A stretch of 11,738 bases of DNA, from NCBI GenBank assembly GCA_039030125.1, contig JBCCEV010000138.1, forward strand, positions 1 to 11,738, given 5' to 3'. The notes beneath the pieces were generated by a model. The model was not told the DNA's origin. It saw only the letters and a list, made by a program, of their open reading frames with translations, and ran no database searches. Positions 1 through 5,809 of this stretch are shown here, piece by piece. This DNA comes from JBCCEV01 sp039030125. GTDB lineage: Bacteria; Pseudomonadota; Gammaproteobacteria; Ga0077536. The translations under genes and the position numbers were made by a program. Within the stretch, counting starts at the first letter, position 1, and each line of letters begins with the position of its first letter.

Positions 1-149
1 ATCATCTGTTGCTTGAGACGCTAGCCGTCCCGCCGATCGATTTGATTGAATCGAACGGTCTTGCTCGAATCCGAAGTGCTGAACAGCTTCACTGGGATGG
101 AAACCAGACCGAACGCAATGGTCGCTGACGAAATAGCTCGAATAGCCAT
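1..149 (-). pseudogene. ku: Ku N-terminal fragment, left copy, nonsense mutated
   Basis: The reading frame from ATG at 149 gives the Ku N-terminus (begins MAIRAISSATIAFGLVSIPV, then KLFS and VRFNQIDRRDG). Codon 43 is TAG (bases 23-21), where the right-hand copy has TCG (Ser). After the stop the frame still encodes RLKQQM, matching the other copy up to the window edge, so this is a point nonsense mutation in a real ku gene. Bacterial Ku is a homodimer of about 270-300 residues that binds broken DNA ends and recruits LigD in non-homologous end joining. A 42-residue product would lack the DNA-encircling ring. The gene is divergent from the ligD fragment at 179, with 29 bp between the starts. The rest lies outside the window, so how much survives beyond base 1 is unknown. 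Confidence 0.85.
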
Positions 150-165
150 GAAAGTGATCTTATAA

Positions 166-176
166 CGCACTGTGCG
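166..176. promoter_or_regulatory. Dyad-symmetric site between divergent ku and ligD, left copy
   Basis: CGCAC-T-GTGCG is a perfect 11-base inverted repeat in the 29-bp gap between the two start codons. The right-hand copy has a similar but not identical dyad at 2321-2331. A regulatory role (shared operator) is inference from position only. No clear -35/-10 pair can be assigned in so short a gap. Confidence 0.3.
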
Positions 177-178
177 CC

Positions 179-427
179 ATGCCAAAAGATGAACGACAAG
201 AAACCTATCGACAAAAGCGCTCTGCAGGACGCACGCCAGAGCCTTTTGGTGGATCGACTACTACTGCTAGTGCTCTCGCCTCCGTAGTACAACAACATGG
301 AGCGCGGCGCATGCATTACGACTTGCGTCTCGAGTTCGATGGGGTTTTAAAGTCCTGGGCGGTCCCGAAAGGGCCGTCGCCAAATCCTAGCCACAAACGA
401 CTGGCTGTGCGAACCGAAGAAAGGTAA
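179..427 (+). pseudogene. ligD: LigD N-terminal fragment (phosphoesterase start), left copy
   Basis: This encodes 82 residues that match the first 80 or so of the intact LigD at 2333: start MPKDE, TPEPFGG, then HGARRMHYDLRLEFDG and SHKRLAVRTE. Homology ends at about base 420, and the frame stops shortly after at TAA (425-427). The two phosphoesterase residues His40 and His46 are present, but the conserved His82 and the rest of the domain are gone, so the product should be inactive. A later part of the same gene copy reappears at about 1935-2036. The ATG is the same one used in the intact copy. The segment 302-414 is almost identical to the right copy (two differences), much closer than the flanking bases. 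Confidence 0.88.
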
Positions 428-460
428 CTTGCGGAGCGATACCTTATGAGGAGGTGGCTC

Positions 461-964
461 ATGGAGTCCAGTAAATCATCGAAACCTTCTACTATCGTTC
501 TAAAGCTGGATCGTGGCATGGGCCGTCGCGCGTTAGTGACAGCCATAGTCGCCTTGGGGATCTTCGTTCCGGTGTGGCTCATTGCGAGCTCGATTTCCTT
601 ACCTAACTCTTTTACGCCTGGCACAGTCGCCGATGCGAATGAAGTAAATGCCAATTTCCAGGCCGTCGAAACGGCGGTCAACGATAATTTCGAGCGGCTA
701 AGGGTGCCGGGTGACTACGCGGTCTGTACTGCGTGAGAGAGTGCGCCCTCGCTTCCTCTTGATGATGAAACCACCAGCGTTAGCTGCATGACAGGCGAAT
801 TGTTGGTGAGCTGCGGTTGCAGAGGAAATCACAGGAATTGCGACGGCGCCTGGGCCATGGCTGTACCGTCGCAACAGAGTTGTCATGCACAAAACGGAAT
901 CGACACCAGAACGGTTGTAGCACGTGCTTTGTGCTGCACTCTTGATGGAACGCCGCCACCATGA
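461..964 (+). pseudogene. Membrane-anchored eight-cysteine protein A, interrupted by in-frame TGA
   Basis: I do not recognise a named function. Translation most likely starts at ATG 461, because AGGAGG (449-454) lies 6 bases upstream; an ATG at 446 is possible but would put this site inside the gene. Residues about 24-44 form a hydrophobic membrane anchor or signal (ALVTAIVALGIFVPVWLIAS), followed by an FTPGTVADANEVNANF segment, a motif I associate with exported environmental proteins. Codon 92 (734-736) is TGA. Reading straight through gives 75 more residues that align to protein B at 961, and all eight cysteines match (pattern C, C, CxC, C, C, CC). The full frame ends at TGA 962-964, overlapping the ATG of gene B. 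I infer a recent nonsense mutation, or a sequencing error; as read, the product is a 91-residue stub with one cysteine. Confidence 0.7.
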
Positions 965-1452
965 ACGATCAGATCGAAATTCATTTGTCGTCCGCAACAG
1001 TTCGTCGGGGAGTGCGCCTGGCCGCCATTGGCTTAGTGCTCTCAGTTCCGATCTGGCTGCTAGCTAGCAGCTTTAGCACCCCGCATCAGTTTACGAATGG
1101 AACCGATGCCAACGCGGACGAAGTCAATGAGAATTTTTCAACCGTTGCGGAAGCGGTCAATGACAATTGGCAACGATTTATCCGTCCGCTGGATTTTGCA
1201 AATTGCCAGAATGTTTCAAGTCCACCTTCGGGTATCGCAGACGACGCGCTAACCTTTTTGGAGTGCCCAGCCGACGCTTTACTATTGGCGTGTACCTGCA
1301 TGAGCGACGACACCAACTGTGATGGGTCGTTTACCGAAAGCGTCGCGCCAGGTGTGCTCAGATGCACTGCGCAAAGCGGCGACAATGGCGTGCCCGTCAC
1401 CGCGCGGGCCATGTGTTGCACCTTCGAGGAGGAGCAATTCCCGCTACTGTAA
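961..1452 (+). CDS. Membrane-anchored eight-cysteine protein B, hypothetical
   Basis: A 163-residue protein with no function I can name. Residues about 18-38 form a hydrophobic segment after basic residues (RRGVR), consistent with a signal anchor or signal peptide that places the rest outside the cytoplasm. Residues 44-60 carry FTNGTDANADEVNENF, the same motif as protein A. The C-terminal half has eight cysteines (82, 102, 111, 113, 120, 135, 152, 153), which suggests disulfides in an exported domain. The start ATG overlaps the stop of gene A (ATGA) and has no clear ribosome site of its own, so translation is probably coupled to gene A; the premature TGA in A may reduce it. A and B look like a tandem gene duplication. 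Confidence 0.7.
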   Translation: MNDQIEIHLSSATVRRGVRLAAIGLVLSVPIWLLASSFSTPHQFTNGTDANADEVNENFSTVAEAVNDNWQRFIRPLDFANCQNVSSPPSGIADDALTFLECPADALLLACTCMSDDTNCDGSFTESVAPGVLRCTAQSGDNGVPVTARAMCCTFEEEQFPLL

Positions 1453-1481
1453 CCGGGTGTGTGGAATAAGGGGAAAGAAAG

Positions 1482-1631
1482 ATGTGGGGTGAGAACTGGA
1501 ACGAGATGATTTGGACCGGCGCGCTGTTAAGCGAATCGGTTCCGCTCGACCCGTGGGCAATTGCCGTGCTTGCGCTGGTCGTCGCCGGTTCGGCAGTTTG
1601 GCTGGTGCACCTTCGCAAACACAAGGGTTAG
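1482..1631 (+). CDS. 49-residue protein made almost entirely of an IPTL-CTERM-like tail
   Basis: ATG 1482 is preceded by AAGGGG (1468-1473) at a good spacing, and the frame runs 49 codons to TAG. The first 18 residues are polar and tryptophan-rich (MWGENWNEMIW). The remainder is VPLDPW, a hydrophobic stretch of about 19 residues, then a basic end (LRKHKG). That is the layout of exosortase-type sorting tails of the IPTL-CTERM kind (short Pro motif, Trp, transmembrane helix, Arg/Lys cluster), normally found at the end of larger proteins such as the expansin at 4924. Here it stands alone, 29 bp after gene B. It could be a small membrane protein, the detached tail of a neighbour, or a chance match; the ribosome site favours a real gene. 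Confidence 0.55.
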   Translation: MWGENWNEMIWTGALLSESVPLDPWAIAVLALVVAGSAVWLVHLRKHKG

Positions 1632-1634
1632 CGC
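1627..1634 (+). repeat. GTTAGCGC direct repeat, left
   Basis: An eight-base GTTAGCGC that overlaps the stop codon of the 49-residue gene. The same eight bases occur at 1930-1937, at the other side of the CMD fragment. It may mark the edges of an inserted piece, or be coincidence. Confidence 0.4.
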
Positions 1635-1726
1635 TTAACGCACAATGGATCCGTTCGCTCGGCCGACGCGGTCGGGCGTATTCTTCACCAGCATGATCAT
1701 CAGCGTTGCAACCATCTTGAACGCGT

Positions 1727-1930
1727 CTAGACGTGTTTCCCAGCGGACCACCAAGACAATGATTCGGCCATTTCTTTGGGCGGTTTTTCAACCGTCGTTG
1801 CCATCGTATCGTTCCATTTGTTGTAGAACGACATCATCGCGATGACGCCAACAATCTCGGCAATGCCCTCATCGTCGTAGTATTTCCGCAGCTCCGCGAA
1901 ATCTACATCAGTAACCGCGTTCGGATTTTG
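1727..1930 (-). pseudogene. Carboxymuconolactone decarboxylase-family C-terminal fragment
   Basis: Reading the minus strand from 1930 gives 67 residues ending at TAG (1729-1727). The text resembles the C-terminal half of CMD/AhpD-like proteins: VTDVDFAELRKYYDDEGIAE, then VGVIAMMSFYNKWNDTMAT and an ending WWSAGKH. These proteins are helical and often act as peroxidase-like or decarboxylase enzymes, with the catalytic CxxC, when present, in the missing N-terminal half. An in-frame TAA lies directly upstream of residue 1, at the junction with ligD sequence, and there is no start codon, so this is a remnant. It is flanked by GTTAGCGC at 1627-1634 and 1930-1937. Family assignment rests on pattern recognition only. 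Confidence 0.65.
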
Positions 1931-1937
1931 TTAGCGC
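1930..1937 (+). repeat. GTTAGCGC direct repeat, right
   Basis: Second GTTAGCGC, lying exactly where homology to ligD resumes (the right copy of ligD has TGGCGTCC at the matching place). Its last bases therefore overlap ligD-derived sequence, which weakens the case for a target-site duplication. Confidence 0.4.
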
Positions 1938-2036
1938 CCGCTAAAGGACCCCGTGGCTGGACTTGAGAAAGGCAAACTCCTCCTTGATCTCGAAGGTCAC
2001 AAGCTTCGCGGACGTTGGACCCTGGTCAAGACCAAC
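1935..2036 (+). pseudogene. ligD: LigD internal fragment (later part of the left copy)
   Basis: In one plus frame, 34 residues read RPLKDPVAGLEKGKLL and then HKLRGRWTLVKTN, matching residues about 114-147 of the intact LigD (RPLKDPLEGLEKGKLL, HKLRGRWTLVRTK). This is the end of the phosphoesterase domain. The codon before it is TAG where the intact copy has TGG (Trp). Together with the fragment at 179-427 it shows that a ligD copy was interrupted after codon 80 or so, losing about 33 codons at the insertion point, and was cut off again at about residue 147, where it meets the ku fragment tail-to-tail. Confidence 0.8.
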
Positions 2037-2049
2037 TCGCAACCGACGG

Positions 2050-2303
2050 CAAGCCTTAAGCTCGTCAGGCTCAAACAACACGTATTGATTTTTGGCGAAT
2101 TCGTAGCCTTTGAAGATCTCTTCTTGGGGAACGACTTCGCCGGACTTGGCGGATATCATCTGTTGCTTGAGTCGCGAACCGTCTCGTCGATCGATTTGAT
2201 TGAACCGAACGGTCTTGCTTGAATCGGAGGCACTGAAAAGTTTGACCGGAATGGAAACCAAACCAAACGATATCGTCGCCGAAGAAATAGCTCGAATAGC
2301 CAC
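2050..2303 (-). pseudogene. ku: Ku N-terminal fragment, right copy, 3' truncated
   Basis: From GTG 2303 the minus strand encodes Ku residues 1-84 (VAIRAISSATISFGL, VRFNQIDRRDGSRLKQQ, then EEIFKGYEFAKNQYVLFEPD). The GTG aligns with the ATG of the left copy. An upstream in-frame ATG at 2339 exists but would overlap ligD and is unlikely. Homology ends at DELKA (about 2052); the frame then runs on through antisense ligD sequence to a stop at 1943-1941, giving a chimeric tail. More than two thirds of the usual Ku length, including most of the DNA-binding ring and the C-terminal LigD-binding part, is missing. Confidence 0.85.
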
Positions 2304-2574
2304 GAAGGTGCTCTTATAACGCACGATGTGCAATGCCAAAAGACGATCAACTTCAAACCTACCGAGAAAAGCGTTCTGCGGGTCACACGCCCGAGCCTTT
2401 CGGCGGTTCGACCACTACCGCTAGTGCTCTCGCCTTCGTAGTACAAAAACATGGGGCGCGGCGCATGCATTACGACTTGCGTCTCGAGTTCGATGGGCTT
2501 TTAAAGTCCTGGGCGGTCCCGAAAGGGCCGTCACCAAATCCTAGCCACAAACGACTGGCTGTGCGAACGGAGGA
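2155..2574. repeat. Direct repeat, right copy of ku/ligD junction
   Basis: Partner of the repeat at 1-420. This copy contains the start of the intact ligD and the start of a truncated ku. Both copies have the same orientation, so recombination between them could delete everything in between (about 2.15 kb). Confidence 0.9.
2321..2331. promoter_or_regulatory. Dyad-symmetric site between divergent ku and ligD, right copy
   Basis: GCAC-GAT-GTGC lies 1 base upstream of the ligD ATG, inside the 29-bp spacer. It occupies nearly the same place as the dyad at 166-176, although four bases differ between the two. Symmetry kept while sequence changed is suggestive of a protein site, but with short arms chance is possible. 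Confidence 0.3.
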
Positions 2575-4831
2575 TCATCCGCTCGAATACCTGGATTTTG
2601 AAGACGTGATCCCCGACGGTAACTACGGTGCAGGCGCCATGATCGTTTGGGATCGAGGCTTGTGGCGTCCACTAAAAGACCCACTTGAAGGTCTTGAGAA
2701 AGGCAAGCTGCTGTTCGAGTTGCAAGGGCACAAACTGCGTGGCCGCTGGACGCTGGTCAGGACCAAGCGCAGCGACAACGAATGGTTGTTAATCAAGGAG
2801 CAAGACCCACTCGCAACCGACGGCGCGACCGAGGATTACCCTACCGATTCCGTGATCTCAGGGCTGACCGTTGAGGCATTGAAATCCGGCGAGAATAAAA
2901 AAGAGCAAATCCTCCAACTTATAGAGCAAGCCAACGTACCGCGACGACGCAAGACCAGAGCTACGCCAAAACCAATGCTCGCCAAAACCTCACCGCCATT
3001 TTCAGATCCTAGTTGGTGTTTCGAAATTAAATACGACGGTTACCGCATCATTGCAGAGAAAGAAGCGGGGCGCGTAACCCTCTTTTCGCGTAACGGTAAC
3101 GATCTCACCGCAACGTTCCCAGAAATCGCGAGTGCGGTCGCCACCTTGCCCTACGAACGATTCATTGTTGACGGCGAAGCGGTGGTACACGATCAAGCAG
3201 GGCTGCCGAGCTTTGGCGCCTTACAAAAGCGCGGCCTGCTCACCCGTACCTTGGACGTAGACCGCGCGCGCAAGGAACGCCCAGCCACTTATTACTTGTT
3301 CGACTGCCTCGCGTTTGATGACTACGACCTAAGAGCTGCGCCGTTACATCGGCGTAAAGCGGCACTCGAAATGCTGCTCCCGAGCGTTGGAACACTGCGT
3401 TATTCAGAGCACCTTGATAAAAACGGCGTGCAGATGTTCGAACGCTGCATCGAGATGGGTTTGGAGGGGATCGTTGCGAAGCGCTGCAATTCGGCCTACG
3501 TAGGGAGACGTTCTGATGACTGGCTCAAAATCGTCGGCGAACGCCGCGACGAATTCGCGGTGCTCGGCTTTACTCGATTACGCAAGAACGCATCGGCTTT
3601 GGGAGCACTGTTACTTGGCCAACACGATGGGCACGCGTTTCAATTCGTGGGGCGCGTTGGATCGGGTTTTAGCGATGAGGAACGACGAGTTCTTTTTGCC
3701 GACCTAAACGCTGCACGGAATGCTGAACCGCCGCCCCTCGCGCCGCACGACCCGAGCTTTGTATGGAAGAACTGCGACCTGGTGATTGAAGCGAAATTCA
3801 AGGAACGAACCGCCGATGGTTTGTTAAGGGCCCCTGTTTATCTCGGCTTGAGAGATGACAAACCGCCAGAGGAATGCACACTGCCCGGCTCGCTCCCGGA
3901 ACCAGACGTTGTGCATGAAAAGCCCGAACGGCGCGTGCAGTTCACCAACCGGGACAAAGTGTTCTGGCCGGAAGATGGTTTCAAAAAATCTGATCTAATT
4001 GGTTACTACGAAAAGATCGGCGACTGGATCCTCCCATACTTAGCCGATCGACCCCTCGTATTGGATCGATATCCGGATGGCATCGAAGGTAAATCTTTCT
4101 ATCAGAAAGATGCGCCGGGACACGTCCCCGACTGGGTCCGGATTGAGACGCTATGGAGTGAGGGCACGGGCCGGGAAATCCGCTACTTCGTCATTGAGGA
4201 TCTTGAGAGCTTGTTGTACGTCGCGAATTCCGCTGCGATCCCACTGCACGTGTGGGCGAGCAGGATCGGCAATCTGCAGCGTCCGGATTGGTGTGTGCTC
4301 GATCTCGATCCTAAGGGCGCGCCTTTCGCGGATGTGATCACCATCGCGCGTGCACTACATAAACTGTGCGAGGCGATAGCGGTTCCGAATTTCGTTAAAA
4401 CCAGTGGTTCAACCGGCTTGCACGTCATGATCCCAATGTCGGGCGCAGCGACCTTTGAACAAGCCCGTATTTTTGGTGAACTGCTGGCCAGGGTGATCCT
4501 CATGCAGCACCAGGAAATCGCCACTATTGAGCGCATTGTTAGCGCACGCCAGGGCCGGGTCTACATTGACACTCTGCAGAACGGCCACGGCCGTTTGATC
4601 GTGGCGCCGTTCAGCGTCCGCCCGCTCCCATGCGCCCCCGTTTCGATGCCGTTGACTTGGAACCAAGTGACGAAACGGCTGGATATGACGAGTTATACGA
4701 TCAAAACGGCACGGAGCAGGATGGTGAAACTTAAATCCGATCCGCTGCGAGCGATCCTTTCTCAAGCGATCGACCTCAGCACCGCGCTACAGCGATTACA
4801 AAATTTTGTAAATCCCGAGGGGCACGAGTAG
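2333..4831 (+). CDS. ligD: Multifunctional DNA ligase D (phosphoesterase-ligase-polymerase)
   Basis: An 832-residue ATP-dependent ligase that, with Ku, repairs double-strand breaks by non-homologous end joining. The length and domain order match Pseudomonas LigD (about 840). Phosphoesterase (about 1-165), which trims 3' ends: His40, His46, Asp48, Arg50 and His82. Ligase (about 205-515): nucleotidyl Lys233 in KYDGYR, then SRNG, VDGEAVV, GLEGIVAKR and DWLKIV. Primase-polymerase (about 533-815), which adds (ribo)nucleotides at ends: His639 in LHVWASR, Asp657 and Asp659 in DLDPKG, Ser691 and His697 in TSGSTGLH, Asp746 in YIDTLQN. All three active sites look intact, so the enzyme should work. No strong ribosome site precedes ATG 2333, but the start is conserved with the left copy. 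The partner ku beside it is truncated, so a working Ku must come from elsewhere if the pathway is active. Confidence 0.97.
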   Translation: MPKDDQLQTYREKRSAGHTPEPFGGSTTTASALAFVVQKHGARRMHYDLRLEFDGLLKSWAVPKGPSPNPSHKRLAVRTEDHPLEYLDFEDVIPDGNYGAGAMIVWDRGLWRPLKDPLEGLEKGKLLFELQGHKLRGRWTLVRTKRSDNEWLLIKEQDPLATDGATEDYPTDSVISGLTVEALKSGENKKEQILQLIEQANVPRRRKTRATPKPMLAKTSPPFSDPSWCFEIKYDGYRIIAEKEAGRVTLFSRNGNDLTATFPEIASAVATLPYERFIVDGEAVVHDQAGLPSFGALQKRGLLTRTLDVDRARKERPATYYLFDCLAFDDYDLRAAPLHRRKAALEMLLPSVGTLRYSEHLDKNGVQMFERCIEMGLEGIVAKRCNSAYVGRRSDDWLKIVGERRDEFAVLGFTRLRKNASALGALLLGQHDGHAFQFVGRVGSGFSDEERRVLFADLNAARNAEPPPLAPHDPSFVWKNCDLVIEAKFKERTADGLLRAPVYLGLRDDKPPEECTLPGSLPEPDVVHEKPERRVQFTNRDKVFWPEDGFKKSDLIGYYEKIGDWILPYLADRPLVLDRYPDGIEGKSFYQKDAPGHVPDWVRIETLWSEGTGREIRYFVIEDLESLLYVANSAAIPLHVWASRIGNLQRPDWCVLDLDPKGAPFADVITIARALHKLCEAIAVPNFVKTSGSTGLHVMIPMSGAATFEQARIFGELLARVILMQHQEIATIERIVSARQGRVYIDTLQNGHGRLIVAPFSVRPLPCAPVSMPLTWNQVTKRLDMTSYTIKTARSRMVKLKSDPLRAILSQAIDLSTALQRLQNFVNPEGHE

Positions 4832-4923
4832 GCGGCTATTAATGTGAATTGCGAGGCACTTCGCGGCTATTGTCGTTTTTCACCGCTAAGATCCCGGCCA
4901 AATTGAGGGTGGGGATACGATCG

Positions 4924-5805
4924 ATGACAATGGGGAAACAATCAACGCTATCGCTTTTGGTCGCCGTGCTGGCGATGTACGTGCAAACCGCCTATCCCCA
5001 GGGCCCTTTCAATAGTGGTGGCAAGCTCACGTTTTACGGGGGTGGGTTGTCAGGCACTGCCTGTGGTTATGACAGCGTACCCACCGCAAGCGCGCCATTT
5101 GGTTTAGTAACCGCTGCCGGCGCTCACCCGTCGCTCTGCGGTCAGTTCATTGAAATCGATACCGCCAACGCTTGTGGCGGCGGGACTGCTAGTGCCTGCA
5201 TAAGCGATGGTCTGTTGAACCGTGGCAAGGTGATCGTCATGGTCACCGATTCGTGCGCCGAATGCGTCACTGGTCATTTCGATTTAACAACCGCGGCTTT
5301 CCAGGCGTTGCTCAACAATCCTGGCGACGCGGGGACTGTCGGTGTCATCGACGACGTGGACTGGCGTTTCATCCACGGCCAGTACTTGGGAAACATTCGC
5401 CTGCAAAGTCGCTCTGGGACCAGCCAATTTTGGTATGCGCTGAATGTGTTCGATCACAACGAAACAATCACTCAAGTCGAAATTAAAAGCTCCGGCTCTA
5501 CCACATGGGTCGCCTATCAGCAGCAGCCGGGCGGTAATTTTTGGGTGATCCCAGGTGGAACGCCACTGCCCCTCGTATCGCCATTATCGGTCAGACTCAC
5601 TGGTTCAAACGGTGAGGTGTTAACCAGCGACAACGTCATCACCAACTTCAATGGCAATACCCAATTCGACTTCGGATCGAATTTCACGCCGCCACCGCCG
5701 ATGGCGAATGCTCAACCGGCGAAAACTATCCCGGTATTAGGGTGGGTAGCCGTTTTGGTACTTGCATTAGCGTTAGGTGGATCGGCGCTTCGGAAACTCT
5801 TTTAA
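4924..5805 (+). CDS. Secreted bacterial expansin with IPTL-CTERM-like sorting tail
   Basis: A 293-residue protein of the expansin/EXLX1 type, which loosens plant or microbial cellulose-containing walls without hydrolysis. I chose ATG 4924 (GAGGGTGGGG upstream) over an in-frame TTG at 4849; MGKQ at 4930 is also possible. Residues 1-26 are a signal peptide. The double-psi beta-barrel domain (about 34-150) has LTFYGGGLSGTACGY and the two acidic residues typical of expansins, Asp109 in VTDSC and Asp120 in HFDLT, plus several cysteines. The second domain (about 155-250, CBM63-like) begins QFWYALNVFDHN, with aromatic residues expected to bind polysaccharide. After a PPPP linker the end is IPVLGW (269-274), a hydrophobic helix and ALRKLF, resembling an exosortase H-type sorting signal. 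No catalytic residue is missing that I can see. It ends 4 bp from the convergent thiolase gene. Confidence 0.88.
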   Translation: MTMGKQSTLSLLVAVLAMYVQTAYPQGPFNSGGKLTFYGGGLSGTACGYDSVPTASAPFGLVTAAGAHPSLCGQFIEIDTANACGGGTASACISDGLLNRGKVIVMVTDSCAECVTGHFDLTTAAFQALLNNPGDAGTVGVIDDVDWRFIHGQYLGNIRLQSRSGTSQFWYALNVFDHNETITQVEIKSSGSTTWVAYQQQPGGNFWVIPGGTPLPLVSPLSVRLTGSNGEVLTSDNVITNFNGNTQFDFGSNFTPPPPMANAQPAKTIPVLGWVAVLVLALALGGSALRKLF

Positions 5806-5809
5806 TTGC

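Larger units (their letters stand above)
1..420. repeat. Direct repeat, left copy of ku/ligD junction
   Basis: Bases 1-420 align without gaps to 2155-2574 at a constant offset of 2154. A hand count gives about 55 mismatches (about 87 percent identity). Mismatches are concentrated in the ku and early ligD part and are rare from about 301 to 414. The repeat spans a ku N-terminus, the 29-bp divergent spacer and the ligD N-terminus. It extends left beyond the window edge. Confidence 0.9.

Noticed and set aside
734..736. Selenocysteine at the in-frame TGA of gene A
   Set aside because: The aligned residue in protein B is Val, not Cys, no redox motif surrounds it, and I see no convincing SECIS-type hairpin just downstream. 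A nonsense mutation is simpler.
1632..1775. Minus-strand open frame with hydrophobic text (IIVLVVRWETRLDAFKM and onward) overlapping the end of the CMD fragment
   Set aside because: It has no start codon in a sensible place, overlaps the CMD fragment in another frame, and matches no family I know. It could be a second remnant, but support is too weak.
428..1930. Insertion sequence or transposon carrying the cysteine-rich cassette
   Set aside because: No transposase, no terminal inverted repeats at the insert edges that I can see, and the insertion is accompanied by loss of about 33 ligD codons rather than a clean target duplication.
1628..1936. Integron gene cassette with attC site
   Set aside because: GTTAGCGC deviates from GTTRRRY at two positions, and there is no attC-like imperfect palindrome before the right-hand copy; that stretch is coding sequence of the CMD fragment. 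No integrase is nearby.
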